Assembly: GCA_013399875.1 (NCBI GenBank)
Contig: VXAZ01009328.1
Span: forward strand, 310,001 to 374,000
Reading direction: 5' to 3'
DNA length: 64,000 nt
Source: Gymnorhina tibicen
Taxonomy: Eukaryota; Chordata; Aves; Passeriformes; Artamidae
Shown here piece after piece: positions 1 to 12,378 of the stretch; within the stretch, counting starts at the first letter, position 1; every line of letters starts with the position of its first letter. The position numbers and the translations under genes are program-made. The notes below the pieces were generated by a model. That model saw only the letters and a program-made list of their open reading frames with translations. It was not told the origin of the DNA and searched no databases.

Positions 1-206
1 GAGCCTCATGAGACATGTAAGAAGGAAAAAGAAAATAGAAAAAAATTTCAATCTCCATACAGATCACTGTTTGTACTTATGTGTGTATGGGATTATGATA
101 GAGATTAAAGAAAAGACAAAAAAAGCAACAAAGATGAAAGGGTAAATAAGTAAAGAAGGAAGAAAGCAGAATAATGAAATAGGAAAGAAATGGGAAGTGT
201 TTGTTG

Positions 207-231
207 AAATGCTTGAATGATTCAAGCATTT
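207..231. repeat. Perfect 12-bp inverted repeat
   Basis: The arms aaatgcttgaat (207-218) and attcaagcattt (220-231) are exact reverse complements separated by one base. The downstream arm runs into a tandem 12-mer (tttataagcatc) at 229-240 and 241-252. No mobile element boundary was recognised here. Confidence 0.9.
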
Positions 232-252
232 ATAAGCATCTTTATAAGCATC
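229..252. repeat. Tandem 12-bp duplication
   Basis: The unit tttataagcatc occurs twice head to tail. It overlaps the last three bases of the inverted repeat that ends at 231. It is probably a replication-slippage product. Confidence 0.85.
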
Positions 253-425
253 TTACAGATTTTTATCTTTATCAAATACCCATATGACTTTTATATTCCT
301 GCCTATGGCAATTACCAGCAGTAATTAATAAGCAGTGAGCTGGTTTGTAGGGAAGCAAAACTGAAAACTGAAATTTAAAGTTTTAGTTCTAGAACTTCTA
401 GTCTTTTAAAAAAGGCAAGAAGAAA

Positions 426-439
426 TCTCTCTCTCTCTC
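426..439. repeat. (CT)n microsatellite
   Basis: About seven CT dinucleotides in a row, seen directly. It is short and has no gene context. Confidence 0.8.
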
Positions 440-2151
440 CTGTGTTACCAGTTAGCCCATATACCATTAGAGTTTCTTAGACTCTAGAATATATCTTTTA
501 TGGATGACTATAGTCAAAGCTTTTCAATTAATAAATACCAGAATTTGACATAGATATGATACATTCACATGTCCAGCTTTGAACACAAGGCAAAAATCTT
601 TCACTGTTCTGTTTACCAATTATGAATAGAAATTCATATGATAAATTTAAAAAAAATCAAAATATTACATGTTGTCCTTTCTGCGCTTTTGTGTTGCTTA
701 GCTGCAGATAGTACCAACTGGAACTTTTCAAAAAGAGAGCTTCATTACAAGGTATAACAAAATGCAAAGAGTGAAGGTAGATATCATGTATTTCACACTG
801 TTATATTTAGTTGTGGTTTGGAAAAGATTTTCTAAATGTCTTGTCTTTTACTCGTGGAATGAGATTTTCATAGATGTGTCCATATGAATTCTGTTTGACT
901 GTGTGAAAGGTCCTACTGGATGTGAAAGCAATGAGGGAGTTTAACAGTGTAGGAGGGATTATTTCATTGAATATATATTCCTGTCAGGATCACACTCGTA
1001 TTGCCTGTGTTCAGGTATCTGTTTAACCCAAGGTTCACTGTAGGCATGAGGTTATCCTGTGAGGAAGTAGGACTGACTTACACTGTCAGTGCACTTTACT
1101 ATGTTGTCTTGCAGCTCCATCAATAACTTTATTTATAAAAATCCTAAGTAAAGATAACAAGAAATGACAGTGTGAAACCTCACACATAGTTGTAGAATCA
1201 CAATGAAAATGCTTAGAGTCATAAAAATCAGTAATAGTTCAGAATATTTTGGTTCATGTGTGGCTGGGGTTTTTGACAAAGAGCCAGTGAAGTCAGAGGA
1301 AGAAAATCTGAAAGTGTAAATTTTAAATTTTTTTTTAAAGGAAGTTCTAAATGGAATTTCTAATTCATAAAACCATGATATCATAGAATAATTTCGGTTC
1401 AGTGAGACTTTTATAAATCATGTCCAACTCTGCACAAAGCAGAGGAAACTTAGGTTAGGTTACTCTGGTGCTTGCTGAGGGAGTTATGAATCAAGTTCGT
1501 TTAACCCAAGCATCATTTCCTCATCTGCAATGTGATTTGTCTGTCTCAGGGAGCTATTTTGAGGGTAAAATCTCTGTAAGGCATTTGTCAGGCTTTCAGT
1601 TATTTTGGTCTCTGTAGAGACAACACCCATTTCAACAAGTAGAGCAGGTATCTCCTAATCTCTTGAAGGCAGGAGAAGTGGTCAAGAGAAATAGGTACAG
1701 AAAATAGAATTCTGTAGCTGAATACTGAGAGAAATACATTTGAAAGAGAAAGAACATAGAGTGAGAAAGAGAAATGGCTCCTGGAAGAAAAACATCTTGA
1801 AGAAAAATAAGTGTACAATAGTTAAAAAAAAAAATCTCTTTTTTGATAGCAGTTTTACAAACGTATGTTATTATTGGGTTAGTGAAGAAGAGGTAAAAAA
1901 ATGCACTGAAGCAGTCAAGTCCTTACTTATTTACTCAGTGTAACTATTCACATGAAACTTTATTTACTTTTTGCCAATTGTCATGCTGCTTTTTTCTCTC
2001 CCACTCTTGATGCCTTCTCTCCGTGCTTTCTGATTTTTTGCTTTCTTGCAGAGCAAGAAAGGCCCATTCAAGCATCAAGTCCATCAACAATTCCCCAAAA
2101 TATTTATCTCAAATTAGACAATTCTTTACAGCCAAAAGCGTACAAGCATAA

Positions 2152-2245
2152 TGTCTTGGGGTGACTGTATGCTGTTGTATCCCCTACCACTGCTCCATGC
2201 CCAGACATGACTCCTGAGCCTTTCTATGCCTCCTTGACTGTGCTG
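2152..2245 (+). mobile_element. 5' end fragment of an ERVL-type LTR
   Basis: It begins tgtcttggggtgact and then closely follows the first ~95 bases of the LTR at 35766: the shared block gttgtatcccctay, then tgcccagayatga, then cctttctrtgcc. After about 2245 the match fades and no 3' end or target duplication was found. It is therefore a truncated or older copy of the same family. The family name is not assigned; ERVL-type comes from the 5-bp duplication of the intact copy. Confidence 0.7.
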
Positions 2246-2249
2246 GTGA

Positions 2250-4677
2250 TGATTCACTGAGTTTACAATAGGGTCCAAATGGCAGTCCAGTGGTTGCTGT
2301 AAGATTTTAACAATCTCCTTCATTTTTATGAGGTGTCCTGTGTTTAAGATTGATATTGCTGTTAGCTAAGAGAAGAACGCAGTACATGAAACAGAAAAAA
2401 TAACATGGAGCAGTGTCAGGTGAGTCTGACAGATTTGAGGAGGAAGACTCAAGGAGTTCTAAGAGAATACACAGACATAGCAGAATGGCTTGAAAAGTAA
2501 CCAGGACCTCTGAGAAATATTGAAGGGTTTGGTCAAGAAAGACACAAACAGGTGTCTGACATAAATATGTTTCAGAGTTGTTTAAAGGTCTAGTTAATAG
2601 ATGGCTTCTACAACATAAATACAAAGGCCTCCATAGCTCTCTCTCAGTGTGAATCTTAAATGGAAGATAATTATTCCAGGTTTTGTGTTGGTCAAACCCG
2701 GCTGGAAAGTCCACATCAAGATGGCTTAAAATAGGCATTTTTAAAATCACCCTATTCATTAATGTTCCCAAGTCAACTGTACTTAGAACCTGTGTCATTT
2801 GTTTCGTTCACAACAATGAATTTTATATTTTCTCTTTTCTGCTTTCAACACACTTAGTACAATTTTTTCCCATATGTTTACAGCATAAATGAACATTGGA
2901 AATGTAACATGGGGAAAGATAAGTCTTGACAATTGGAGTTTGAGAGAAATGGCATTGTCTTTGGCAAAAGGAAACCTAAGACTGGAATTTCAGGGGTGGA
3001 TTGGATTGGATGTATCTGGCAAAAAGAGTACTGGTAAAATAGATAGGAATGTTAATATTTAAATATCATTGGTGAGTTTCAGAGTTAATTACAAATGTCA
3101 CTAATGAAATCACTGCACCTCTTAAAGCTATTTTTCTTCAGTCTTGAGAAAGAAAATAATTATTATGCTTGACATACACATTCAAGAATATCTTTACTGT
3201 GACAGCATAATTTCTTTACTTACTTACTTTCGCATGAATTAAAGTTTAGGTTTTAAAAAGGCAGGTCTGCTGTTTTAGAAGCCCAAGAACTGGAGTTAGT
3301 TCCCTGAAAACCATCAGACACATATGACTTCTTAAGATCATTTTACTTTATATCGTACACATATGAGATTTTTGTTCAAGAATAGCTGAGAGGAGAGCTT
3401 AGAGAAAAAAAAACTGCGTGTTTCTTATGAAGGGAGAAGTGCTAACAAAAGAAAATGTGTTCTAAAAGGACACACTTGAAAATATATCTGGAGAGACCAG
3501 CCTTTAAAAAAGAGGAGGTTTCTTAAGGTTAAGGTTTTTTATTACTTAACTCTGCAATACAGATACACCCAAAGTGACAGATACATGTCCAATAGAAAGT
3601 TATTCAAATGAGAGAGGAAAAATCACACACAGAGTTCAGTTTCTCTGTATCTGTATTCCTCCAACTACAATCTATTTGTTTTCCCCTTCTATTGACAACC
3701 TTCCATGTTAGGATTATCTTAGCCTGCTTTTGCTATAATTGACTATTTGTCATTTGGGAAGTAGTGGTACAGTCAAAGAGGACTATAAAATAATGCACAT
3801 TCTCATGAGACTAGCATAAATGTTCCATTTGCAATTTCAGCTTTTTATCTTGAATGCTGGCGGCCTAATAAGAAACATTTATTTTAGAAATGCAGCTTTT
3901 AAGTACAAGAATATTAGAAGCTTTTAAGTACAAGAATATTAGAATGTGGGTGAATATTTATCCCAAGGTGAAAAATTTGGGAAGGTGAAGGGAAGAAAAG
4001 ATTCAGAAAATGAATTCTTTGGAATAGTAGGGTGGTCATGTTTACCAGGATGTTGCTGTCTGAAAATGCATTGCACATTCACAGAATCTAGTTGCATCAT
4101 ACCGATGATTTTACACATCTTTGGGGAATGTAAATTTGGACCTGACTCAGTTTTCCTGTGCCCAGGCTCCTCTGACTAAAGAATGTTCAGTTCCTCTGTT
4201 TTTAACACAGTGTACTTCTTGATTAGATCACTGTGAACATTCTCTTCTTTCTCTTACAGGTGGTTTTTAAGTAAAATTCCAGAAGGAGAGGATAGGAAGT
4301 TATTTTAAAGTACTTAAGCTGAAACCAAATTTTGCCCTGTTAACTTTTTTCATCAGTCAAATTTCATGGCCACCTTGGCTGTTCTTTGCTATTCCAGTAG
4401 CAGTCATGACCTTAGCAACAGAAATTTAAATAATTAGCATAAAATATATGGAAAAGGATGAAGGTGCTGGTGTAGTTTGTTAAGAAGAAAAGGAATATCT
4501 GGTGATGCACTACAATACTAATCTAGCATTTTGGTGGGGCTGACCTCACATAAAGAGTCACATTTCAAACCTATCTGTACATATGCTGATATTGTAGGTG
4601 TGTGTATAGCTTCTAAAATAGATTTAAATTCATTATGTTTCTAGTGCACACTGGTAAAGGAAAAAGATCAGAAGATC
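2250..4677. other. Non-coding stretch with one chance-length ORF
   Basis: No gene was recognised. The minus strand holds the longest ATG frame of the window (2307-2798, 163 codons). Its product is Leu/Ser/Cys-rich with no motif I recognise, and its length is within what chance gives in 64 kb. A strong donor-like CAG/GTGAGT sits at about 2417-2425. A 25-bp tandem duplication lies at 3894-3943. Confidence 0.55.
3894..3943. repeat. Perfect 25-bp tandem duplication
   Basis: Two identical adjacent 25-base units (3894-3918 and 3919-3943), each starting agcttttaagtac. Complete identity suggests a recent local duplication in otherwise unique sequence. Confidence 0.95.
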
Positions 4678-4753
4678 AGGGGGTTGGAACTAGGTGACGT
4701 TTAAGGTTCTGTCCTTAGGCCAATCTATGGTCCTATGATTCTATGATTCTATA
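4678..4753 (+). mobile_element. CR1 LINE, short 3' end
   Basis: This is the last ~75 bases of a CR1 3' UTR: a 'ggttggaactaggtgacg' block (consensus near TTGGACTAGATGATC), degenerate 'ttaaggttctgtcc', then the terminal tandem repeat cctatgattctatgattc. CR1 elements lack poly(A) and end in this 8-bp repeat, which fixes the strand as +. It is heavily 5'-truncated. Confidence 0.85.
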
Positions 4754-4754
4754 A

Positions 4755-6087
4755 AAAGGTGAGGTACAACTGATGGTTATTAGCTGTGAAAAGTCTGTGT
4801 ATACATGGCTCCTGATGACAGTGACATTGGCAAGAAAGTGAGATAAGCAGTCCAGTTTTACATCTGTATTCTGGAAAGAGCATATATAAAGCAGTTAGAT
4901 TATGCTGTAGACTTCTTTCAAGTCTTACTCGTTCAGTTTGACATGACCTATATAACTCAGGCACAGCAAAGTCACACAAAAATTACTGAAGATTTTTGCA
5001 ACACACCCCATGTACCTGCACCCTCTTCCACCCCAATTCTGCTCTGTACAAAGTGTATATATAAATATGATCCTGGTCCTTGTAATGCTTTGTATTACCT
5101 TTCTCCAAGAAAAATACTATTTATATATTTTTAATGTATGTATCTTCTAGTCTTCCTTAATCTAAGACATGCAGAGTTTTTTATCTTTCCTCTGCCTGGA
5201 TTTTTCTGGTCTTCTCAATTTTATTTTCTTCTAACTTCTGTGTTGCAGGACACTTCATAAAAGCACAAGAACTGGCTATACAGTATTTCTGTATCATTAA
5301 GGAGTCTTCCCATAGAAATCATATGCACATGTTCTTACTCATACATAACTGAAGAAGAGGCAGAATTATGCTTAGACTTCTAGTTTGAGAGAAGCTTCAA
5401 AATAGTACTCATACTTTCATGTTGAAATTTCAAAGGAACCTATAGGATTTGAACACTTATTTCTCATTAAGTTTTTTGTGGGAACCGGTCCAACTGATCC
5501 CACAGGCATTTTGTAAAACACTAGGCTTATGCTTTATCTATTTCATTGTCCTGTGTTGGAAAGTATGAAATAAAAACAAAAGAAAGTAAAAATAGTAGAA
5601 TTAGAAAGAGACTTACTAATATATATAATTGTTTTTAAAAGTGCATTTGCTGTTTATTTAGTTGCTAAGTCATCACCTGAGATTTACACGGGATTTACAT
5701 TGATTTTTATTGCAGTTGTCCAACTTACTAACTGCTCTGAAAACCTTTCTTACTCTTCGTATTATTTCCACTGTTATTGTGTCCAGTCATTCACAGCAAA
5801 AAATCACCTTCTTCATGTAGTCAGTGGGCTTTATGAGGTGAGGGGCCTTTAAGAGACTTTCAAACCTTCAGCTCTCACTGACCCAAAGGCAGGTGAAAAC
5901 ATTTATACCTTTTAGAAAGTTTCTCACATTTTGTTAGACCAGGCATATGTTTTTCAGGATGAATAAAATTCCTGGAGGACAGGGGATGACAGAACAGCAT
6001 CGTTAGAAATACATGGGGTTTGTCATTGTAACACATGCTAAAGTTGCTATTCTGTGAGAGTCTGTCAATGCATGCGTGCACACACGT

Positions 6088-6122
<35 letters not shown>

Positions 6123-6690
6123 GAGAGAGAGAAAGGGAGGGGAGCTCAGAAGGCAGAGTTCCAGATTATCTTAAGAAACATAGTATGATGTCTGTTTTTT
6201 CATTATCAGAGATATCTAGAGAGCTGCCAGAAAGTAGAGTGAGAGTTGGAGTTCTGAGACAGAAACTTCTTGCTTTTCCCAAACCCATAGATGCACTTAA
6301 CTTCAAACATAGGATGTTCATCCATGTTTAGTATTGAACAAAATGAGTGTGAAATGCATGCACAGTATCCTAATGAGAACATATATATATAAATATGGAC
6401 TGAGACAATGGAGGTTAGATTAAAGTAAAAGAGATTTTCTCCTTAATTCTTTGAGCAAGTTCTGTTTCACTAACTCTATTTTGTCTGGAACTCAAGACTG
6501 TAAGTTTACCATTTTTCATTAATCAAATAAGAGAACTAGTGTATTCTTTAATTATCATTACAATTTTAAGACTGGAGCTCATAAAAGAATTTAGTTGGGA
6601 TTTTTCTATTTTTATTTGTGCTTCATTTCTTTTACCGAAGTGATGTTAATATACATAGAGTTTTAGTCTGTAAGTGTCTAACTACAAGAC
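4755..6690. other. Non-coding stretch with GT/GA microsatellite
   Basis: Apart from the compound microsatellite at 6086-6132, I see no gene or transposon. Open frames are short and composition-driven. Confidence 0.55.
6086..6132. repeat. Compound (GT)n(GA)n microsatellite
   Basis: About 13 GT units (6086-6112) pass directly into GA units interrupted by one AGG (6113-6132). The GT tract is alternating purine-pyrimidine and the GA tract is homopurine. It is likely to be polymorphic in length. Confidence 0.95.
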
Positions 6691-6984
6691 TGATGGAGAG
6701 AGACTTTTTTTATAAGGGCATGTAGTGATAGGACAAGGGGGAATGGTTTTGAATTGAAAGAGAGTAGGTTTTGATTAAATATTAGGAAGAAATTCTTTGT
6801 TGTGAAGCTGGTATAGAATTTCAGAGAAATTGTGAATGCCCCGTGCCTAGAAGTGTTCAAGGCCATGTTGGATGGGGCTCTGAACAGCCTGGTCTAGTGG
6901 AAGGTGTCCCTGACCATGGCAGGGGGGTTATAACTGGATGATCTTTAGGGTCCCTTCCAACCCAAACCATTCTATGTTTCTGTG
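6691..6984 (+). mobile_element. CR1 LINE, 3' ~290 bp
   Basis: It carries the degenerate C-terminal codons of CR1 ORF2 (the part reading like 'D-R-x-R-G-N-G', with 'ttaggaagaaattctttg') followed by the 3' UTR block ggatgatctttagggtcccttcc and a decayed terminal repeat (cattctatgtttctgtga). Stops and frameshifts interrupt the coding part, so the copy is dead. The 5' truncation is typical of target-primed reverse transcription. Confidence 0.92.
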
Positions 6985-9389
6985 AACGCTAAGCTTTTTA
7001 GTTGTTTTTCTTCCTTATTTAATGTAATTCTGAGCAAAGCTTATAATTGAAAAACTAAAATTTAAGGGTTAAAAATCTAAATATCCACAAAGCATATAAA
7101 TGATCAATAGTCTAAAGAAAATAGCTGATTTTAGATTTAGATGAGGAATTCAAATACATCCGTAAGTATATGATATACAGAAAATTCTCAGGAACCGTAA
7201 GTAATAATCAGGTGACTTATGAGGCTACACAGACACATATAAGACTTGGAAATTTCCAGTAAGGGTACTGCAAATAACCTATGAATTAAAAATAATTTGA
7301 TTAGAAATTCCGCTCCAAAGAAGTGTAAAGCAGACAGAGTAACTTCTAGCATTCAGCTCAGTGTGCTGTAGTGATTTCATTGTTCTCAATGGAACTAACT
7401 TCTACTACCAAAGGACTTGTTTCAGAAAATTTGTATGTGACTTAAATAATTTTTTGTAGCACAGTACAACCAAATACTTTGCTAATGCATCAGAGAACAG
7501 ATTAATATCTAAGTGATAAGAGAAGCAATAATAACTTTGAAAACTAAATATTGGTTTATCTTTTATAATATGAATTTTAGGTAAGTGCAAAGTCTATAGA
7601 ACTTAGGTCTTCAGTCTAACAAGATTACTTCATCATTCAAAAGTGGTTCTGATGTGCACTAAGGGCACCTTTTCATCATGGTACTTTACAAATACTTAAT
7701 AACATTTAAGCCTTTTCTAATCTTGCTATACAGTTCCTTGGATTTTTAGTCACTTTTTCTCTTTTAAATCACAATGACATAGGCAACGTGGTTTGCTGAC
7801 ACATATCACACACATGGAACTTTTAAAATTTAAAGTATTATCTCTGGATACTTACTTTTCCAACCCTTTGGAAAATTTCGGATTACTTGACAGTACTTCA
7901 TACAATGACATAGGCATCATTGTATCGAACTGTCACTGTGGAGTTTGCAAGTATTCTGGTGATCAACATATGTCAGAGAAAAGATCCCAAATCTGATTAA
8001 ATTTAATGATGATATATACAAGTACCATGCTTGGCAAAGATGTTCTATGGGCAGTTACAAAAGGAGGGAGAGCAACCCAAGAAAGATTACAGAAAACTAT
8101 AAGTGTGCCATAGTCTGAATTAAGGTTTGTAACATGTTGCCAAAAACGGTAAATGTCATTCTGGGAATGGTTCATGGGAAACTGACAGCTTTGAGTGGTA
8201 TTTTTTCTTCCTTCCTCAGTCTTGGCAAGGCTTCATCTAGAAATTAGGTTTGGGCACCATTCTCTAAGAAAAAAAAACAAACAGAAAAGAGCAACAAAGT
8301 GATCAGAGATTTAAAGACAGATGAGAAAAGCTTTGTCTTGAACTGAAAATTGGATTTGTATAGCCTAGAAAGAAAGATGGTGCAGAGGACATGGTAATCA
8401 TCTCTATGAAAGTGTACAAGTATCATGAAAGGAACAAATTTAGCCCTCATCACTGTGGGATAAATTTGACTTAATTTAAACCCAAGACAGTTAGGTTAGA
8501 CATATTTTTTGTCTTACTGTAATAATAAGTAAATATTGGAAGAGACTACTCTAAAAAGGCCATGAAAATGAAAAACTAGGACTGTTTCAAGTTACTCCTG
8601 CCTGAAAGCAGAGTAGATTGACCAAATGACTGGCCCACTAATTATCTTTTTAATGAATTACAGGTAAGTAATGCAATCAACCTCAGAAAAAAAGCAAATT
8701 GATATTTGAACTAGGTTTAAATAAGTATAGAAGTTTTTTACTAGTTCCAGCCCTTCAGAAGGAATATAGGACAGAGAAATATTTGTGTTTCTGCAGTACA
8801 TAGATTAAATTTGATTATTAAATATAAGTTTCTTTTTTTTTCCTTGGTCAGAAAAGATCATCACATGATGTGAAGTTTTGGGGGCTTTTGTGAAACACAT
8901 TTGTGTGCTGACTAATAAGACTACTCTTTGAAACGCTAGTATTCTCTCCTTTCATTTTTGCAGACAGATGATATATTTTTCGGTAGCTCCTGGAACTAAA
9001 AGCTTTTCATTTAATGATTAAAAATGTACTTGCTTGGAATGACATGAGCTTGCCGTTCTGAGAGTATGATGACAATAGTACAATTGTGATGTAATTACAG
9101 CATGTACAGCTTTGGGAAGTGATCTAATTTTCTGAAAGCCGTGGGTCCTCATAACAGTTACCAGTACAGTCTCTAAACTTACTGTAACAGATGGGAAAAG
9201 GGCACCACAGTCTTTCACCATTTCCTGTTACTGCCTCTGCCTGTTCTCCCATTCTTTGGGTGCCACTTTCATTTTTGTGGTGAATGGAAGAAGCAATCTC
9301 TTCCCTGTTCAAAGGGGCGGATTTTGTTTGTGAAATCCATCTGAAGGCCACTTTCATATTGCTCTATAATAAGAAAAGAGCAGAGCAGA

Positions 9390-9514
9390 AAAATTATAAT
9401 AATAAAGAAACCAAAACAAACAAAAAGACAAAAAAGCCCCAAAAACCAACCAAACAGCAACAACACCCCCAAACCAAAGCAAAAAAACCCCAACAACGAC
9501 AACAAGGAAAAAGA
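9390..9514. repeat. A/C-rich low-complexity tract
   Basis: About 125 bases are made almost only of A and C, with motifs such as aaac, ccaaa and caacaa. The other strand is T/G-rich. Predicted peptides here (Lys/Gln/Pro runs) are artefacts of composition. Confidence 0.85.
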
Positions 9515-11019
9515 TAATGACTGATAAAAAGTGATGAATCAAACTGAATGGGGGAGTATCTTTTTCAGATGTAGGCCAGAGATTGATTGGATATGGTAAA
9601 GATGAGGTATCAGTGCCAGTAAGAGAAAGCAGGAAAAATGATACTGTCTGAGGACATCATGATTGGAACAATAGAATGAAGAAATAGTGAAGTAATAGGA
9701 TGAGATCAAGAAGTGGAACTATGAGACTTTGTTACTGCTTGACTGAATTGGGAGAAAATATCCTTCATCTGGAAATTGCCTGGTATATGTTAAAGCGGCA
9801 TGGGCAAAATTACTGTGCAGCACAGAAAATAATTTTTTATTCCTTACAAGAGAAATCAGGAAGCCCTGGGTCCACTGAAATTCAAAGGGGCGTGTGTCAT
9901 ATAATTACAATCCAGAGATGTGAGTTCCCCCTGTTTATTGAATATTTGCCAATAGACTTGTTTACCATAAGACTAGTCCTAGGTTCTCGTTCACAAATAT
10001 TGCTGTAAATCTGGATCCCATCAATTTTATTCATAGAGTCAATCCTATAATTTTGTAGAATGTTATGAAATTCTTAACATGACAAGCACAATTCAAACTC
10101 AGTCAGAATAGCAGAGAGATTCCCTAAAATGAGGAATCCACCTTAGTGGCATTTTTTATCTAGCCTAAGGATGGATCACAGTTATGACCAAACGGCTGCT
10201 TGCTTTCATCAGCTGCATAGAGTTTCTTTGTAGTTGATCTGACCCCAGGAATAGCACAGGGATGGAACTGTTGCATGGCTAACACACATCTCACCTTGCT
10301 CACCCTTAGAAGCCATGTATATGATAACTTATATCAGTGTGGTGATACCTGTACTGTGAAGTACTTAAACTGATCAATTTTGTATTATGGAAAAGACAAA
10401 GCACCCACGTGCCAGATTGCCTTGCACTCTTCTCTGAGGCTGTATGAGATACAGTATATCTGCCCAATTCTCACCACCAGGTTAATGTTGCACACTTCCT
10501 CCACCCTCAGAGGTAAAACTCCTAGGTAGGCACCAAATAGTCCAAGGATGATTTCTCTTTGTCTAATTTTAGATTTCAGTTGTTGATGTCTCTTCTTTCA
10601 CAGTGATTTTGACTGATTTTTTGCCTAAATCAACAGTTGCTGAGAGAATATACTTGGTAAATTATGCAATCTGAAGCCAAATTTTAAATTGCAGATACAA
10701 TGTAGCAGTTAAAACTCTGAAAAGGGATTATAAGTGAAAGCTGGGTTTTATGAATATATTAGGCTTCTTTATGACAGGAGCAAAATAATACCAGATTAAA
10801 AATATTCTGAATGGTGCAAGAAATACATTGTAGAAAAATTTATCCATAATTCTTTATGAGTGATGTGTAGAAGTCTTCTCTGCCCTTAAAACTTTGAAGC
10901 ATTAAACACGGTTCAAGCAAACATAAATTTGTGCCTAATTTGCTGATACTGAGTGTAAATTTGTTAGGGAAAAATTCTCATTTTGTGTACCTGTTTTCCA
11001 GGGAGCAACAAAAGCCCTT

Positions 11020-11460
11020 GGTTAAAGGGGTCTGGTCTAGTCCAGAAGAGGACGGTTCACTGTCCGTTGAAGAATATGAGCCAAGAGCTGAGCACAGGCA
11101 GGACAGTGCCCTCTCTGACAGAAGAACAGCCCCACTGCAGGAAGGCAGGGCCATGAGAAGAACAGCATCCATCAGCAGTCCCACATAAGATGAGATAATG
11201 GTCAAGTCTGGGGTGATCACAGGGATTCCTTCAGGAGTGACAGGAGACAGGGCTGATCACAAGGCTACTTCAGCATATGTTCCAGATCTGTGAGGAACCC
11301 CTTGGACCAGGACAGCAGGAGGCAGGTCTGGGCTCAGGGGCACCTTCACTGTAGCTCGGGGCAGGGCTGTGTCTCCTGGCATGAGCTTCATGAAACCACC
11401 ATGCCCATAAGAAGAATGGCTGGGTGAAGATCCAGGTGAGGCTGCTTAGGGTAGCTAAAG
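11020..11460. other. GC-enriched patch of unknown origin
   Basis: About 440 bases are visibly richer in G+C than the AT-rich surroundings, with many CAGG/CAGG-like words. The same 'gctgatcaca' / 'ggtgatcaca' core recurs within about 50 bases. No frame stays open throughout on either strand. It could be a decayed repeat, an old retroviral fragment or a regulatory element; the sequence alone does not decide. Confidence 0.35.
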
Positions 11461-12378
11461 CCTGTTAATGTACTCTGGGCCCTTGTGTAAATCCAGAATA
11501 ATCCAATTCACTTCAAAGCATAAGCAATGGAATTTGCAGTAATCAGTCTCTCTCAGTCAAATTTGCAAGCCTGCTATGTGCTAAGAAATGGTTTCGAAAA
11601 ATTATGCATCATTTAATAAATATTTATGTAGCTCCTTATTGTGTGAAATAAGTATTATTGATGGACTCCAAATATTAAAACAACTCCCACCAGATATTTA
11701 AAAGAGATTAAATTGCCAAATTATATTAATATTAGAAATGCTCCAACATGAAAATTTGTGATATTTGTGAAGCCATATTTTACTCCCGTTAATACTCTAT
11801 TTCTTAAAATTTCAGACGTATTTTATCCCAAAGTGAGTTTCACTGATTCTTGTTCCAAATTACAATATCTAAATTATAATTCATTTTATATATAAAGGCC
11901 ACATTTAGACACATGTGAAGAGTTCTAGCTATGCTGTCTAGATTGATGCCAGTTTGCAATGGCAAGTTAGGTTCATTAAACAATGCTTTTAGAAGTCAAC
12001 ATGTTCAGTACCTACCCTAGTGGTTTCTTTCTAAAATCCATCTGCAACTTTATTCACCTTAGCAATCTTTATTAGACCAGTCCTTTCAATTTTAATCTTT
12101 ATAAAGTAATTAAAAACCCCTTCTATTTTATGCATGGCCTGATAATTTTCCAACATACTTCTGACAATATTTTCTTTTTTTGCCTTTCAGTGCTTACCCT
12201 TTACTTTTTTCTGATAGAACATTTTCCAAGACTTGCTCTCTGTCCCCAACACAACCTGTGCAAGTTTGACATGCTGACTAATTTCAGAAATTTAACCAAG
12301 CATTGAAGCTACAATAAAATATGAATAATGTCTGAGAGTTATTGACACTGATTAATGCACGTACTGAAGAGCTGAAAT

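Larger units (their letters stand above)
1..2151. other. AT-rich non-coding stretch, no gene seen
   Basis: No convincing exon, RNA gene or transposon was recognised. Open frames are short and run through A/T-rich sequence with no protein-like pattern. It contains a perfect inverted repeat with an adjoining tandem repeat (207-252) and a short CT run (426-439). A strong splice-acceptor-like pyrimidine tract ending in AG lies near 2050. Confidence 0.6.
6985..12378. other. Long non-coding stretch
   Basis: No gene was recognised in 5.4 kb. It contains an A/C-rich low-complexity tract (9390-9514) and a GC-enriched unexplained patch (about 11020-11460). A 102-codon frame at 9700-10008 (+) has no recognisable domain and is probably chance. 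Confidence 0.5.

Noticed and set aside
9284..9517. Lys/Gln/Pro-rich open frame (+) and Phe/Leu/Val-rich frames on the other strand
   Set aside because: They are produced by the A/C low-complexity tract; no protein constraint is visible.
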